Part shown: in pieces, positions 8,636 to 16,412 of the stretch
How positions within the stretch are numbered: position 1 is the first letter of the stretch
Layout of the letters: the number at the start of each line of letters is the position of its first letter
Source: an uncultured Oceanospirillales bacterium
GTDB lineage: Bacteria > Pseudomonadota > Gammaproteobacteria > Pseudomonadales > Endozoicomonadaceae
Direction: 5' to 3'
DNA: 48,973 nucleotides
NCBI GenBank assembly: GCA_947040555.1
Contig: CAMRBW010000014.1
Coordinates: 1-48,973, forward strand
Position numbers and translations under genes: made by a program
Notes under the pieces: model-generated
Database searches by the model: none
Seen by the model: only the letters and a program-made list of their open reading frames with translations
Told to the model about the DNA's origin: nothing

Positions 8636-8973
8636 TACAGTTCTGTATCCAATGCGTTCAGTCGCCGGTTGTGCAATGAGTTCAACCATCGGACACGTAG
8701 CTCTCTCACTATTTTGGGGAGATGGGCTGCAATAATATCATCCATTATCAGGTCGATAGGGTTCTGGTCGAAAAGAGGCGGCCGCTTCGGGGAGGAGCTC
8801 TCAATCGTGGGATTCCCGTTTAGCTCTTCTTAATCCAGTACAGGGCTATGCTCCTGAACAGAATTTTTCTGCACAGAATCTTCCTGCTCCGAAATAGTTT
8901 CGTTGAGGGTGGGAAGATCGTCAGTGACACTCAGATCGGGGAGGTATTTGGTTTGATGGTCTGTCGGGGTCAT
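8635..8973 (-). pseudogene. holC-linked small gene interrupted by an in-frame stop
   Basis: ATG 8973 overlaps the holC stop (ATGA) and begins a 47-codon frame (MTPTDHQTKYLPDLSVTDD...) that ends at TAA 8830-8832. The same frame continues without further stops for 64 codons to TAG at 8635-8637, and that second part looks like real protein (amphipathic DLIMDDIIAAHLPKIVREL). The whole would be about 112 residues: a disordered acidic N-terminus with a LPTLNETI motif and a C-terminal amphipathic helix, like small proteins found between holC and valS in pseudomonads (recalled, not checked). I infer a gene with one nonsense codon; alternatives are a genuine 47-aa product or a sequencing error. Function unknown. 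Confidence 0.6.
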
Positions 8974-9461
8974 GACGGGGCTCCCACTTTCTGATGCTGT
9001 GGTGCCATGCCCTTCTCCCGGTACTGCTTGAAGCGGATTCTCGCCTGTTGCAACACTTCATCCGTTTGGATAACGACCTCGGCAACGCGACTGAACTGTC
9101 CGGTATTTTCTGGAATCGATTCACTCAGGTTGATCAGCAGACCCTGATGTTCTTCGAACTGTTCTTCGCGCCAGCCAATAGTGACAGGTATAAGACGATT
9201 GTCTTCTGTTTGGCCGGTGTTTTCTGTTTGTGTGTTTTCTTTCTGTGTATTTTCTTTCTGTGCAGTGCTGTGGGGCAGGAAGCTATCTTCCCGGAATGAC
9301 CAGAGTAGTGCGTCCATATTTTTGGCATCGTCTTCACTGGCGAGATGAATATGGGTTCTGACACTGTGTCTCCACGCTTTTTCCGCAAGACGACAGGCGA
9401 ATGTACTCCGGGCAAGGGTGGATTCGTCTGCAAGAATATAAAAACTGACTTGGGGAATCAT
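8970..9461 (-). CDS. holC: DNA polymerase III subunit chi
   Basis: A 163-aa protein matching the chi subunit, which bridges the clamp-loader psi subunit to single-strand DNA-binding protein. Family features: N-terminal VSFYIL, the middle MDALLWSFREDSFLPH segment, and C-terminal EVLQQARIRFKQYREKG. E. coli HolC is 147 aa; the extra length is a hydrophilic linker near residues 67-88 made of repeated QKENT/QTENT units, encoded by three 15-bp repeats at 9216-9260, replacing the short loop that precedes the VTIGW strand. It is followed with a 4-base overlap by the interrupted small gene and then valS; pepA, its usual upstream neighbour, is separated from it by the efflux pair. Confidence 0.9.
   Translation of the reverse strand: MIPQVSFYILADESTLARSTFACRLAEKAWRHSVRTHIHLASEDDAKNMDALLWSFREDSFLPHSTAQKENTQKENTQTENTGQTEDNRLIPVTIGWREEQFEEHQGLLINLSESIPENTGQFSRVAEVVIQTDEVLQQARIRFKQYREKGMAPQHQKVGAPS
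9216..9260 (-). repeat. Three 15-bp in-frame repeats inside holC
   Basis: Units at 9216-9230, 9231-9245 and 9246-9260 differ by a few bases and encode the pentapeptide linker QKENT/QKENT/QTENT. Fifteen bases preserves the reading frame. Confidence 0.8.
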
Positions 9462-9547
9462 GGCGTGACTACATCATCCTGAGCGTTTAATGGGGATATA
9501 GAGTATTCAGATAGATAGTGCGATATCAAGGTGTTGAATAATTATAA

Positions 9548-11059
9548 TTATTTGCAGGGAGTTTCAGACTCTTGTTTGGGAGCGTGCTGGCGGAACAGAG
9601 GAAGCAGGAAAATCAAAGAGATATAGATGAATAACATAAGCCAGAAGGTCAGCACGAAGGCCAGCATCGATGACTGCTGTTCAATGTTGCCAGCAACTTG
9701 CCGCAGAAAAACCGGGTCGGTCACAGGAACGCCTTGTTGGCTGGCAATCTGTTGAAGAATGGGGTTGTCGGGAGAGATTGCGCCCCCCAGACTGTGCCAT
9801 TCCTCCTGTTTGACCTGAGAAAAGAACGTATTGGTCAGGGCTATACCGATGGAGGCTCCGATGGTTCGACTCAAGTTAAACAGAGAAGCACCATTGGTCA
9901 CTTGGCTGGCAGGCAGAGTAGTAAAAGCGATGTTGGAGAGCGGGGCAAAAACCATCCCCATTCCTGCGCCTTGAATCATGGCTGGAAAAATCATCCAGTA
10001 AATATCTGCTTCCAGAGAGTATTGAGTCATAAACCAGACACCCGTCGCATTAAGGGTGAGGCCGATAAAAACAAGAATGCGTCCGTCAATTTTGTCCATC
10101 AGTGGTGCGGCACATATTAGCAGTACGGCAGAAGCCAAACCCCGTGGAGCCGTAACAAAGCCACTGGTTTCCACCGGATAGCCAAGCAGCTCCTGCAGTA
10201 GCATGGGCTGTAACTGGAGCACGCCGAAGGTACACATGGCAAAGCAGCTGACTATCAGACAAGCGGTCGCCAGATTTTTGTCCCCTAACAGCCAGATAGG
10301 CGCAACCTGACTTTTGGTGGTCACGGAGCGGACAGCAAAGACTACCAGCATCAAAATGCATAAAACCGTTGAGAAGAGAATAAGGTTGGAATCAAACCAG
10401 TTTTTCTCGTTTCCTTTCGAAAGCACCATCTGCAGCAGGCCAATACCCAGAGCCATACTCAGGGCGGTCGGCCAATCTATCGTCGCCGTCCCCCGGTTGC
10501 TGACATGGATATAACGCATTATCAACAGCAAACAGCCACAGCCAACCGGAAGGTTGACGTAGAACACCCAGCGCCAGTTCAGGTGCTGGGTAATAATGCC
10601 ACCCAGCATCGGTCCAAGGATGGGGCCAAGCATCACCCCGATGCCGAAGATAGCCATCGCTTTACCCCGCTCCTCTTTAGGGTAGATTTGTACCAGTATT
10701 GACTGGGACAGAGGGATAACCGAGGCGGCGAACATCCCCTGTAGAATGCGAAAAAACACTATTTCCATCAGGGAGTCGGCCTGACCACAAAGCGCTGAGG
10801 TGATCACAAAACCAATGATGGAATAGATCATCAGATTGCGCTCGCCCAAACGCAGCGTGAAGTATCCGGCCAGAGGAATAAATATCGCCTCGGCCATGGT
10901 GAAACTGGTTAGAACCCAAGTGATCTGTGTAGAGGTCGCCCCCAGAGTTCCCTTCATCTCGGGCAGTGCGACGTTGGCGATGGTCGAGTCAATCAACACC
11001 ATCATGGATGCCAGTACAGTGATCAGGGTCGCTGCCGTCCGGTCACTTTTGTTCATCAA
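9548..11059 (-). CDS. emrB: DHA2-family multidrug efflux MFS transporter (EmrB-like)
   Basis: A 503-aa inner-membrane protein with about 14 hydrophobic segments. It has the DHA2 drug:H+ antiporter hallmarks: DSTIANVALPEMKGTLGA near the N-terminus, the antiporter motif C region GIGVMLGPILGPMLGG, and WRWVFYVNLPVG. It probably exports hydrophobic toxicants by proton exchange through a tripartite pump with the preceding HlyD-family protein and an outer-membrane TolC-type channel encoded elsewhere. Its start overlaps the end of that adaptor gene by 17 bases, so the two form one transcription unit. No emrR/MarR-type regulator is adjacent. The pair sits between holC and pepA, which are neighbours in related genomes, so it looks inserted. 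The exact substrate is unknown. Confidence 0.9.
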   Translation of the reverse strand: MMNKSDRTAATLITVLASMMVLIDSTIANVALPEMKGTLGATSTQITWVLTSFTMAEAIFIPLAGYFTLRLGERNLMIYSIIGFVITSALCGQADSLMEIVFFRILQGMFAASVIPLSQSILVQIYPKEERGKAMAIFGIGVMLGPILGPMLGGIITQHLNWRWVFYVNLPVGCGCLLLIMRYIHVSNRGTATIDWPTALSMALGIGLLQMVLSKGNEKNWFDSNLILFSTVLCILMLVVFAVRSVTTKSQVAPIWLLGDKNLATACLIVSCFAMCTFGVLQLQPMLLQELLGYPVETSGFVTAPRGLASAVLLICAAPLMDKIDGRILVFIGLTLNATGVWFMTQYSLEADIYWMIFPAMIQGAGMGMVFAPLSNIAFTTLPASQVTNGASLFNLSRTIGASIGIALTNTFFSQVKQEEWHSLGGAISPDNPILQQIASQQGVPVTDPVFLRQVAGNIEQQSSMLAFVLTFWLMLFIYISLIFLLPLFRQHAPKQESETPCK

Positions 11060-12107
11060 GGGACGCCATCGTTTTCACCGGGATCGGGGTTGGCTTATCG
11101 ACTGTGTTAATAGTAACCGTGGCGCTGGCACCTATGCGCAGAGGGTGAGTACTGGTCCTTTCAGGGCTGACTTTATCCAGACGGATGCTCACCGGAAAGC
11201 GCTGGGTCACTTTTACCCAGTTACCGGAGGCATTTTCCGGAGGGAGCAGCGAAAATGCCGAGCCGCTTGCCGGTGAGATATTGTCGACATAGCCTGAATA
11301 GCTGATGTCCGAATACATATCAAACCGGATAGTTGCCGACATTCCCGGTTGTATACGACCAAGATCGCTTTCTTTGTAATTGGCCTGTACCCAGAAGCTG
11401 TCAGCTTTTACCAGAGGCATCAGAGCCTGCCCGATATTGACGACACTGCCTGGATGAACATTAACTCGCCCCAGCTCACCATCAAATGGTGCGGAAATAT
11501 TGGTGTAGGAGAGATTGAGGCTGGCGGCGAGTAGTGCGGCAGCCGCTTTCTGCACGGCTGGAGCCTCAACACCGGATATACCCTGTTCGGCAATCAGTGC
11601 GGCCATGTGGTCTTCAGCTGCGGCAACATTGGCCCTGGTTGTGGCAAGGGCGGTTTGAGCATCATCGGCATGCTTTTGGGGAAGGACTCCCTTTTTGACC
11701 AGTGTGATGGTGCGATTGTAGTTCAGTTGTGCCTGTTTCAGGCTGGCTGTGGCCGAGGCGACATTTTCTCTGGTTGCGAGAATGCTGCTGCTGGCGGCCT
11801 GATTCTCCAGCGTTGCGACCTGATAGGCGGCTTGCGCCTTTTGCAGGTCAGCTTGATAGAGGGCAGAATCGATTTGAAACAGCACTTCACCCTGATAAAC
11901 GAACTGGTAATTTTGAACATTGACCGACTCCAGTCGTCCAGCCACTTGTGAAGCTATAAAAATGATATCGCCGTGGATATAAGCGTTACTGGTGCTGGGG
12001 TAGTCCTTTTCATGATGGTAATAGTAGTAACCCCACACCATCAGGGCGATGACAACAAATATATAGACTATCTGGCGCATGCCTTTGGCTAAATGTTGTT
12101 TGTCCAT
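11043..12107 (-). CDS. emrA: HlyD/EmrA-family membrane fusion protein
   Basis: A 354-aa periplasmic adaptor anchored by one N-terminal membrane helix (IVYIFVVIALMVWGYYYYHH, about residues 13-32). It has the biotinyl-lipoyl half-motif (STSNAYIHGDIIFIASQVAG), a coiled-coil hairpin (residues about 80-180, with Ala/Gln-rich helices), the returning lipoyl half (ISAPFDGELGRVNVHPGSVV) and a C-terminal beta barrel. It links the inner-membrane EmrB-like pump to an outer-membrane channel. It is first of the two-gene operon; its start ATG 12107 has no strong Shine-Dalgarno. An element with nested inverted repeats lies about 100 bases upstream. Confidence 0.88.
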   Translation of the reverse strand: MDKQHLAKGMRQIVYIFVVIALMVWGYYYYHHEKDYPSTSNAYIHGDIIFIASQVAGRLESVNVQNYQFVYQGEVLFQIDSALYQADLQKAQAAYQVATLENQAASSSILATRENVASATASLKQAQLNYNRTITLVKKGVLPQKHADDAQTALATTRANVAAAEDHMAALIAEQGISGVEAPAVQKAAAALLAASLNLSYTNISAPFDGELGRVNVHPGSVVNIGQALMPLVKADSFWVQANYKESDLGRIQPGMSATIRFDMYSDISYSGYVDNISPASGSAFSLLPPENASGNWVKVTQRFPVSIRLDKVSPERTSTHPLRIGASATVTINTVDKPTPIPVKTMASLDEQK

Positions 12108-12202
12108 CCGTCAATCACTAATTGAGTGAAGCAGAGCACTGCTATCGCTTAGAGACAGCGGCGATTCGAGGAAAGAAGGTTTCTGTCGCACAAGGGGAAG
12201 AG

Positions 12203-12319
12203 ACTAGTGCAGGAAAGCTCAAATAACCATACAGGCTGCCTGGTATGCATTCCCACGGGGGACCGTGGGAACGAGGTGGTTTGAGGCCTGTATGGAGATA
12301 AGCGCTCAGCTGCACTAGT
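12203..12319. repeat. MITE-like element with nested inverted repeats
   Basis: A 117-bp segment bounded by perfect 10-bp inverted repeats ACTAGTGCAG (12203-12212) and CTGCACTAGT (12310-12319). Inside are a second inverted pair CCATACAGGC (12227-12236) / GCCTGTATGG (12286-12295) and a central hairpin TTCCCACGG (12250-12258) / CCGTGGGAA (12263-12271). The central GCATTCCCACG...CGTGGGAACGAG resembles a palindromic repeat widespread in proteobacteria. It has no coding capacity. It fills most of the 12108-12413 gap between emrA and pepA; a duplicated target site was not obvious. Confidence 0.65.
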
Positions 12320-12372
12320 ACACGACGATAGGTTGTCTAGATTGCCGCAAGGGAACAAGGGAAAGGGGGGGG

Positions 12373-12394
12373 TCCGGCAGCAGAGGCTGCCGGA
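12373..12394 (-). terminator. Hairpin after pepA
   Basis: TCCGGCAG (12373-12380) pairs perfectly with CTGCCGGA (12387-12394), 20 bases past the pepA stop. On the minus strand a C-run then TTTCCC follows rather than a T-run, so it is a plausible but imperfect terminator. Confidence 0.55.
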
Positions 12395-12413
12395 ACAGAT
12401 GACGTCTGAATAA

Positions 12414-13907
12414 TCAGCTCGGCAGTTGGCTCAGAATGTACTGAACCAACAGGGGAACCGGACGACCGGTCGCACCTTTTTCGCCGCCGCTTTTCCAGGC
12501 TGTACCGGCGATGTCCAGATGCGCCCATGGGAACTCTTTGGCGTAACGGGACAGGAAGCAACCCGCAGTAATAGTACCGGCACCAGAGCCACCAATATTA
12601 GCCATATCGGCAAAATTGCTGTCCAGCTGCTTTTGGTATTCTTCGCCCATCGGCAGACGCCAGGCTTTGTCACCGGCAGTGTTACCGGCAGCGAACAGAG
12701 CCTCGGCCAGCTCGTCGTTATTACTGATCAGACCGCTGGTGTGGTGACCCAGAGCGACAATGCAGGCACCGGTCAGGGTGGCGATATCAACAACAGCTTT
12801 TGGCTTGAAGCGCTCGGCATAGGTCAGAGCGTCACAGAGAACTAAACGACCTTCGGCGTCTGTATTGAGGATCTCGATAGTTTGGCCAGACATGGAGGTG
12901 ACAATGTCGCCGGGCTTGCTGGCGTGGCCGGCAGGCATGTTCTCAGCCGTAGCAATCAGACCGATGACGTTGATTGGCAATTGCAGATCAACGATAGCTT
13001 TCATGGTGCCGAATACTGAAGCTGCACCACACATGTCGTATTTCATTTCGTCCATGCCGGCACCGGGCTTCAGACTGATACCGCCAGAATCAAAGGTAAT
13101 ACCTTTGCCCAGCAGAACCACGGGTTTATCGGCCTTCTTGCCACCCTTGTAGTCCATGATGATCAGCTGTCCTTCCTGGGAAGAACCTTTGGAAACGGAC
13201 AGGAAGGAGAGCATACCCAGCTTCTCCATATCCTTCTCACCAAGGGCTTTTACGCTCAGCTTGGTAACACCCTTGGCCAGCTCTTTGGCCTGTTCAGTCA
13301 GGTATTTTGGTGTGCAGACGTTGCCTGGCTGGTTGCCGAGGTCACGGGCCATGCTCATACCGGCCGCGATAGCAGCACCTTCGGCCGCCGCTTGCTTCAG
13401 GGGCTCAAGCTCTTTGCGGGACGCTTGCAGCAGGGCCACGCTGCTCAGTTCAACAGAGTCAGTGTCGTCTTTCTTTTTACTCTTGTAGTGATCGAAAGTA
13501 TAACCGGCATTGGTAATGTTACGGGCGAATAGACGAACCAGCCAGACTGTGTCCTGGTCGCTGAGTTCAATATCATCAAAAGCGATGACGGCATCGGTAA
13601 TGCGGGCGCGGCTCAGGGTGCTGGCTACGGCGCTGACAATTTTTTCACCATCGGCGGCCGTGGGCTTTTCCTTACCCAGAGCGACCAGAAGCACGCGCTC
13701 GGCCTTGATGCCAGAAACGGCTGGAATCAGCAGTGTTTTACCGGCAGTTTGCTGCAGGTCGCCACGGGTTATCAGGGTGCTCAGGGCTCCGCCGGTCTCC
13801 TTATCAACACTGGCGAATACCGGCTGTTTGCCCTTTGTGCCCGTGAACAAAACAAGACACTGGGTCTGTTGTTTGGCAGCGTTACCACTTTTTACTGCAA
13901 TGTCCAT
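12414..13907 (-). CDS. pepA: Leucyl aminopeptidase (M17 family)
   Basis: A 497-aa cytosolic metallo-aminopeptidase removing N-terminal residues from peptides. It carries the M17 signature NTDAEGRLVLCDAL (about residue 350), the metal-binding GKGITFDSGGISLKPG region and the KYDMCGAASVFG motif. In E. coli the orthologue doubles as a DNA-binding protein in Xer recombination and carAB control; whether that holds here cannot be seen. It is divergent from lptF, a conserved arrangement in Pseudomonas and relatives, with about 215 bases between them for both promoters. ATG 13907 is preceded on its strand by a GAGA-type ribosome site (AGGAGAGAAA). Confidence 0.97.
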   Translation of the reverse strand: MDIAVKSGNAAKQQTQCLVLFTGTKGKQPVFASVDKETGGALSTLITRGDLQQTAGKTLLIPAVSGIKAERVLLVALGKEKPTAADGEKIVSAVASTLSRARITDAVIAFDDIELSDQDTVWLVRLFARNITNAGYTFDHYKSKKKDDTDSVELSSVALLQASRKELEPLKQAAAEGAAIAAGMSMARDLGNQPGNVCTPKYLTEQAKELAKGVTKLSVKALGEKDMEKLGMLSFLSVSKGSSQEGQLIIMDYKGGKKADKPVVLLGKGITFDSGGISLKPGAGMDEMKYDMCGAASVFGTMKAIVDLQLPINVIGLIATAENMPAGHASKPGDIVTSMSGQTIEILNTDAEGRLVLCDALTYAERFKPKAVVDIATLTGACIVALGHHTSGLISNNDELAEALFAAGNTAGDKAWRLPMGEEYQKQLDSNFADMANIGGSGAGTITAGCFLSRYAKEFPWAHLDIAGTAWKSGGEKGATGRPVPLLVQYILSQLPS

Positions 13908-14145
13908 TTTCTCTCCTGTTGCGGAATAAAAACCGGTGCGCAGTTTAGCGCTTTCATAGATAATGACCGGTTTAGGTGTAAACCTTCATTTTTGTCGAAA
14001 TGTCGCAGCATTTGTGCAGAGTGATACGATGTTGATGCTGCCAAAACGGTATGCTCCGAGTTTACGACAGGTTTACACGGATTATCAGTCTTTGTGTCGC
14101 GTTTTTTCAGATGAAACGTTCAGGTGAAAAGTTCAGGGAAAAAAA

Positions 14146-14175
14146 ATGATTTGTCCACGGGGTTTCCAGCTTTGA
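14146..14175 (+). other. Nine-codon leader ORF overlapping the lptF start
   Basis: AGGG then a run of eight A's leads into ATG 14146, which opens a nine-codon frame (MICPRGFQL) ending TGA at 14173-14175. Its stop overlaps the preferred lptF start TTG (14172-14174) as TTGA, an arrangement typical of translational coupling. Confidence 0.4.
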
Positions 14176-15305
14176 TTGTCCTTCGATATCTTACCCGCGA
14201 ATTGATAAAAAGCTGGCTGGCAATAAGTAGCATTCTACTACTGATTATTGTAAGCGGCCGGTTGATTAAATATCTTAAAGAAGCTGTTTCAGGTGATCTG
14301 AGCCCTCAGTTTTTGTTTGCCATCATGGGTTACCGAATGCCCGGATTCCTGGAGATGATTCTTCCGCTCGGTTTCTTTCTGGCCATTCTGCTGACTTACG
14401 GGCGGTTGTATATGGACAGTGAAATGGTGGTGCTGGAAGCCTGTGGTATGAGTCGTGCTCATCTGCTGGGTTGTACCATGGTGCCCGGTGTCGCTGTGAT
14501 GCTTGTGGTTGGTATCTGCAGCTTCTGGTTGACGCCCTGGGGGGTTGAAAATGTGGCACGCATATTCAATGTCCAGAAGGCCATGACCGAGTTTGATACC
14601 TTGACGCCAGGGCGTTTTCAGGTTCTGGATCAGGGGCGGCGGGTTACCTATGCGGAGCGTCTGAGTGCGGACAAATCGGTTATGACTGAGGTTTTTATCG
14701 CTCAGGAAGAGTCAACGATCGATGGCAGTCGGGGCAAGGTGTCGATTCTTCTGGCAGACAGCGCCCGTCTCTATCCCGATCCGGTCTCTGGTAAGCGCTA
14801 TTTGTTACTCCATAACGGTTACCGCCATGATGTGACCCCTGGGGGGCTTGAGGGGCGTGTTATGAAGTATGAAACCTACGGTGTCCAGATGAAGGAGCGG
14901 GAAGTTCAGCCCGTCAACAAAGAGAATACTCTGCCGTTTGCGGATCTGGTTGGCAGTGATCATCCGTTCAGAGAAGCTGAGCTTCAGTGGCGGGTCTCCA
15001 TGCCTTTGCTGATACCGATTATTATTTTGATGGCGTTGCCACTGGCTCGGGTCAATCCGCGTCAGGGACGGTTTTTTAAACTGTTTCCCGGCATTCTGCT
15101 CTATCTCTTCTATCTCGCCATGTTAATGACGGCCCGTGCCGCTATTGAGGATGGCAATTTCTCCCCAGACGTAGGGCTCTGGGCCGTACACGGGGTGTTT
15201 GGAACCATGGCCTTGTTGATGTTTTTTGCACCGCAGCTGCACATCATTTTGAGCAACATCGTGAACAAAAAGTTGCGTAAAAGGCTGGAGGGAATGCATC
15301 GATGA
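14172..15305 (+). CDS. lptF: LPS export ABC transporter permease LptF
   Basis: A 377-aa inner-membrane permease which, with LptG and the ATPase LptB, extracts lipopolysaccharide and passes it to LptC. Six membrane segments (three at each end) flank a periplasmic beta-jellyroll domain (about residues 130-260). The family N-terminus is MI(x)RYLTRE, which here reads from TTG 14172 (LIVLRYLTREL). An upstream in-frame GTG at 14124 would add 16 polar residues and has no Shine-Dalgarno. The TTG has GGGG nine bases upstream and overlaps the stop of a nine-codon leader ORF. It overlaps lptG by four bases (ATGA) and is divergent from pepA. Confidence 0.92.
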   Translation: MIVLRYLTRELIKSWLAISSILLLIIVSGRLIKYLKEAVSGDLSPQFLFAIMGYRMPGFLEMILPLGFFLAILLTYGRLYMDSEMVVLEACGMSRAHLLGCTMVPGVAVMLVVGICSFWLTPWGVENVARIFNVQKAMTEFDTLTPGRFQVLDQGRRVTYAERLSADKSVMTEVFIAQEESTIDGSRGKVSILLADSARLYPDPVSGKRYLLLHNGYRHDVTPGGLEGRVMKYETYGVQMKEREVQPVNKENTLPFADLVGSDHPFREAELQWRVSMPLLIPIIILMALPLARVNPRQGRFFKLFPGILLYLFYLAMLMTARAAIEDGNFSPDVGLWAVHGVFGTMALLMFFAPQLHIILSNIVNKKLRKRLEGMHR

Positions 15306-16360
15306 GCAAGCTGGATCGCTACGTCGGAGTGACCGTTCTTGTTGCCATGCTGGCTGTCCTGGCGATTATTTTCGCTCTGGACACTCTGTTTGGTTTTATG
15401 GCTCAGCTTGATGCCATGCGGGCTAATTATCAGCTGCTGCAGGTGACGCAGTATATGCTGCTGACGGCACCAAGGCGTCTCTATGAGATCATTCCTGTTG
15501 CCGCACTGATTGGCTGTCTGATCGGTCTGGGATCACTTGCCAATCACAGTGAGTTGGTGGTGATGCGTGCGGCTGGTGTCTCGCTGGTGCGTATTGGCTG
15601 GACAGTGATGAAACCCGCTTTGGTGCTGGTGCTGCTTGGTCTGGTACTCAACGAGTTTGTTGCACCGGCAACGGAACAGATGGCTCAGAGCATAAAGCGC
15701 GTTGGCCGTTCCGCTGATGGGCAGTTCACCGATGAAGGTTTGTGGCATCGGGAGGGGAACAGCTACGTGTACTTCAATGCGGTGAATCAGAACGGTACTC
15801 TCCATGGTGTGAACATCTATCTGTTTGATGATCAGCATCGAATCCGCGAAAGCGTTTACGCCGAGCAGGCGGTCAATAAAGATGATCAGTGGCTGCTGGC
15901 AAATGTGAAAACCAGTACCTATACGGAGAACAAGGTGACCTCCGTCGCTGAGAGCAGTAAAGAGTGGGAAACAGACCTGACGCCATCGCTGCTGAGGGTT
16001 GTGGTGGCAAAGCCGGATGACCTCTCTATAAGGGGATTGTCGACCTACATAGATTATCTGAAGAAGCAAGACCTTGAGACGGGAGAGTACCGACTGGCGT
16101 TCTACAAGAAGCTTATGCAGCCTGTAGCGATCTTTGCGCTGGTGCTGATCGGTATGTCGTTTGTCTTCGGGCCGCTTCGCTCCGTCTCCATGGGGTTGCG
16201 TCTGTTCAGCGGCGTGATTACCGGTGTCACCTTTATGATCCTGCAAAACCTGGTGGGGCCGGCGAGTATTGTTTTTGGTTTTCCGCCACTGCTGGCGGTC
16301 ATGCTGCCGATTTTGATCTGTTTTGCGATCGGTATCATTCTTTTGAAGCGGGCTGGTTGA
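15302..16360 (+). CDS. lptG: LPS export ABC transporter permease LptG
   Basis: A 352-aa partner of LptF in the LptB2FG transporter. N-terminal SKLDRYVGVTVL and the first membrane helices, a central periplasmic domain (about residues 130-260), then three C-terminal helices including ALVLIGMSFVFGPLRSVSMG, are as in the family (E. coli LptG 360 aa). ATG 15302 overlaps the lptF stop as ATGA, so the pair is translationally coupled. A strong hairpin beginning 16 bases past its stop probably ends the operon. Confidence 0.96.
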   Translation: MSKLDRYVGVTVLVAMLAVLAIIFALDTLFGFMAQLDAMRANYQLLQVTQYMLLTAPRRLYEIIPVAALIGCLIGLGSLANHSELVVMRAAGVSLVRIGWTVMKPALVLVLLGLVLNEFVAPATEQMAQSIKRVGRSADGQFTDEGLWHREGNSYVYFNAVNQNGTLHGVNIYLFDDQHRIRESVYAEQAVNKDDQWLLANVKTSTYTENKVTSVAESSKEWETDLTPSLLRVVVAKPDDLSIRGLSTYIDYLKKQDLETGEYRLAFYKKLMQPVAIFALVLIGMSFVFGPLRSVSMGLRLFSGVITGVTFMILQNLVGPASIVFGFPPLLAVMLPILICFAIGIILLKRAG

Positions 16361-16376
16361 CGATTCAGTGCCATAG

Positions 16377-16412
16377 GGCTCCGTTATCCACGTGAAATAA
16401 CGGAGCCTCTTT
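16377..16412 (+). terminator. lptFG terminator hairpin
   Basis: An 11-bp perfect stem, GGCTCCGTTAT (16377-16387) with ATAACGGAGCC (16397-16407), 9-base loop, then TCTTTCCC. It overlaps the last codons of the convergent phospholipase-like gene, so that C-terminus is partly shaped by the hairpin. Confidence 0.65.

Noticed and set aside
8624..8833. 69-codon plus-strand ORF after the palindromic repeat
   Set aside because: It begins inside the repeat and is antisense to the interrupted holC-linked gene, whose coding character is better.
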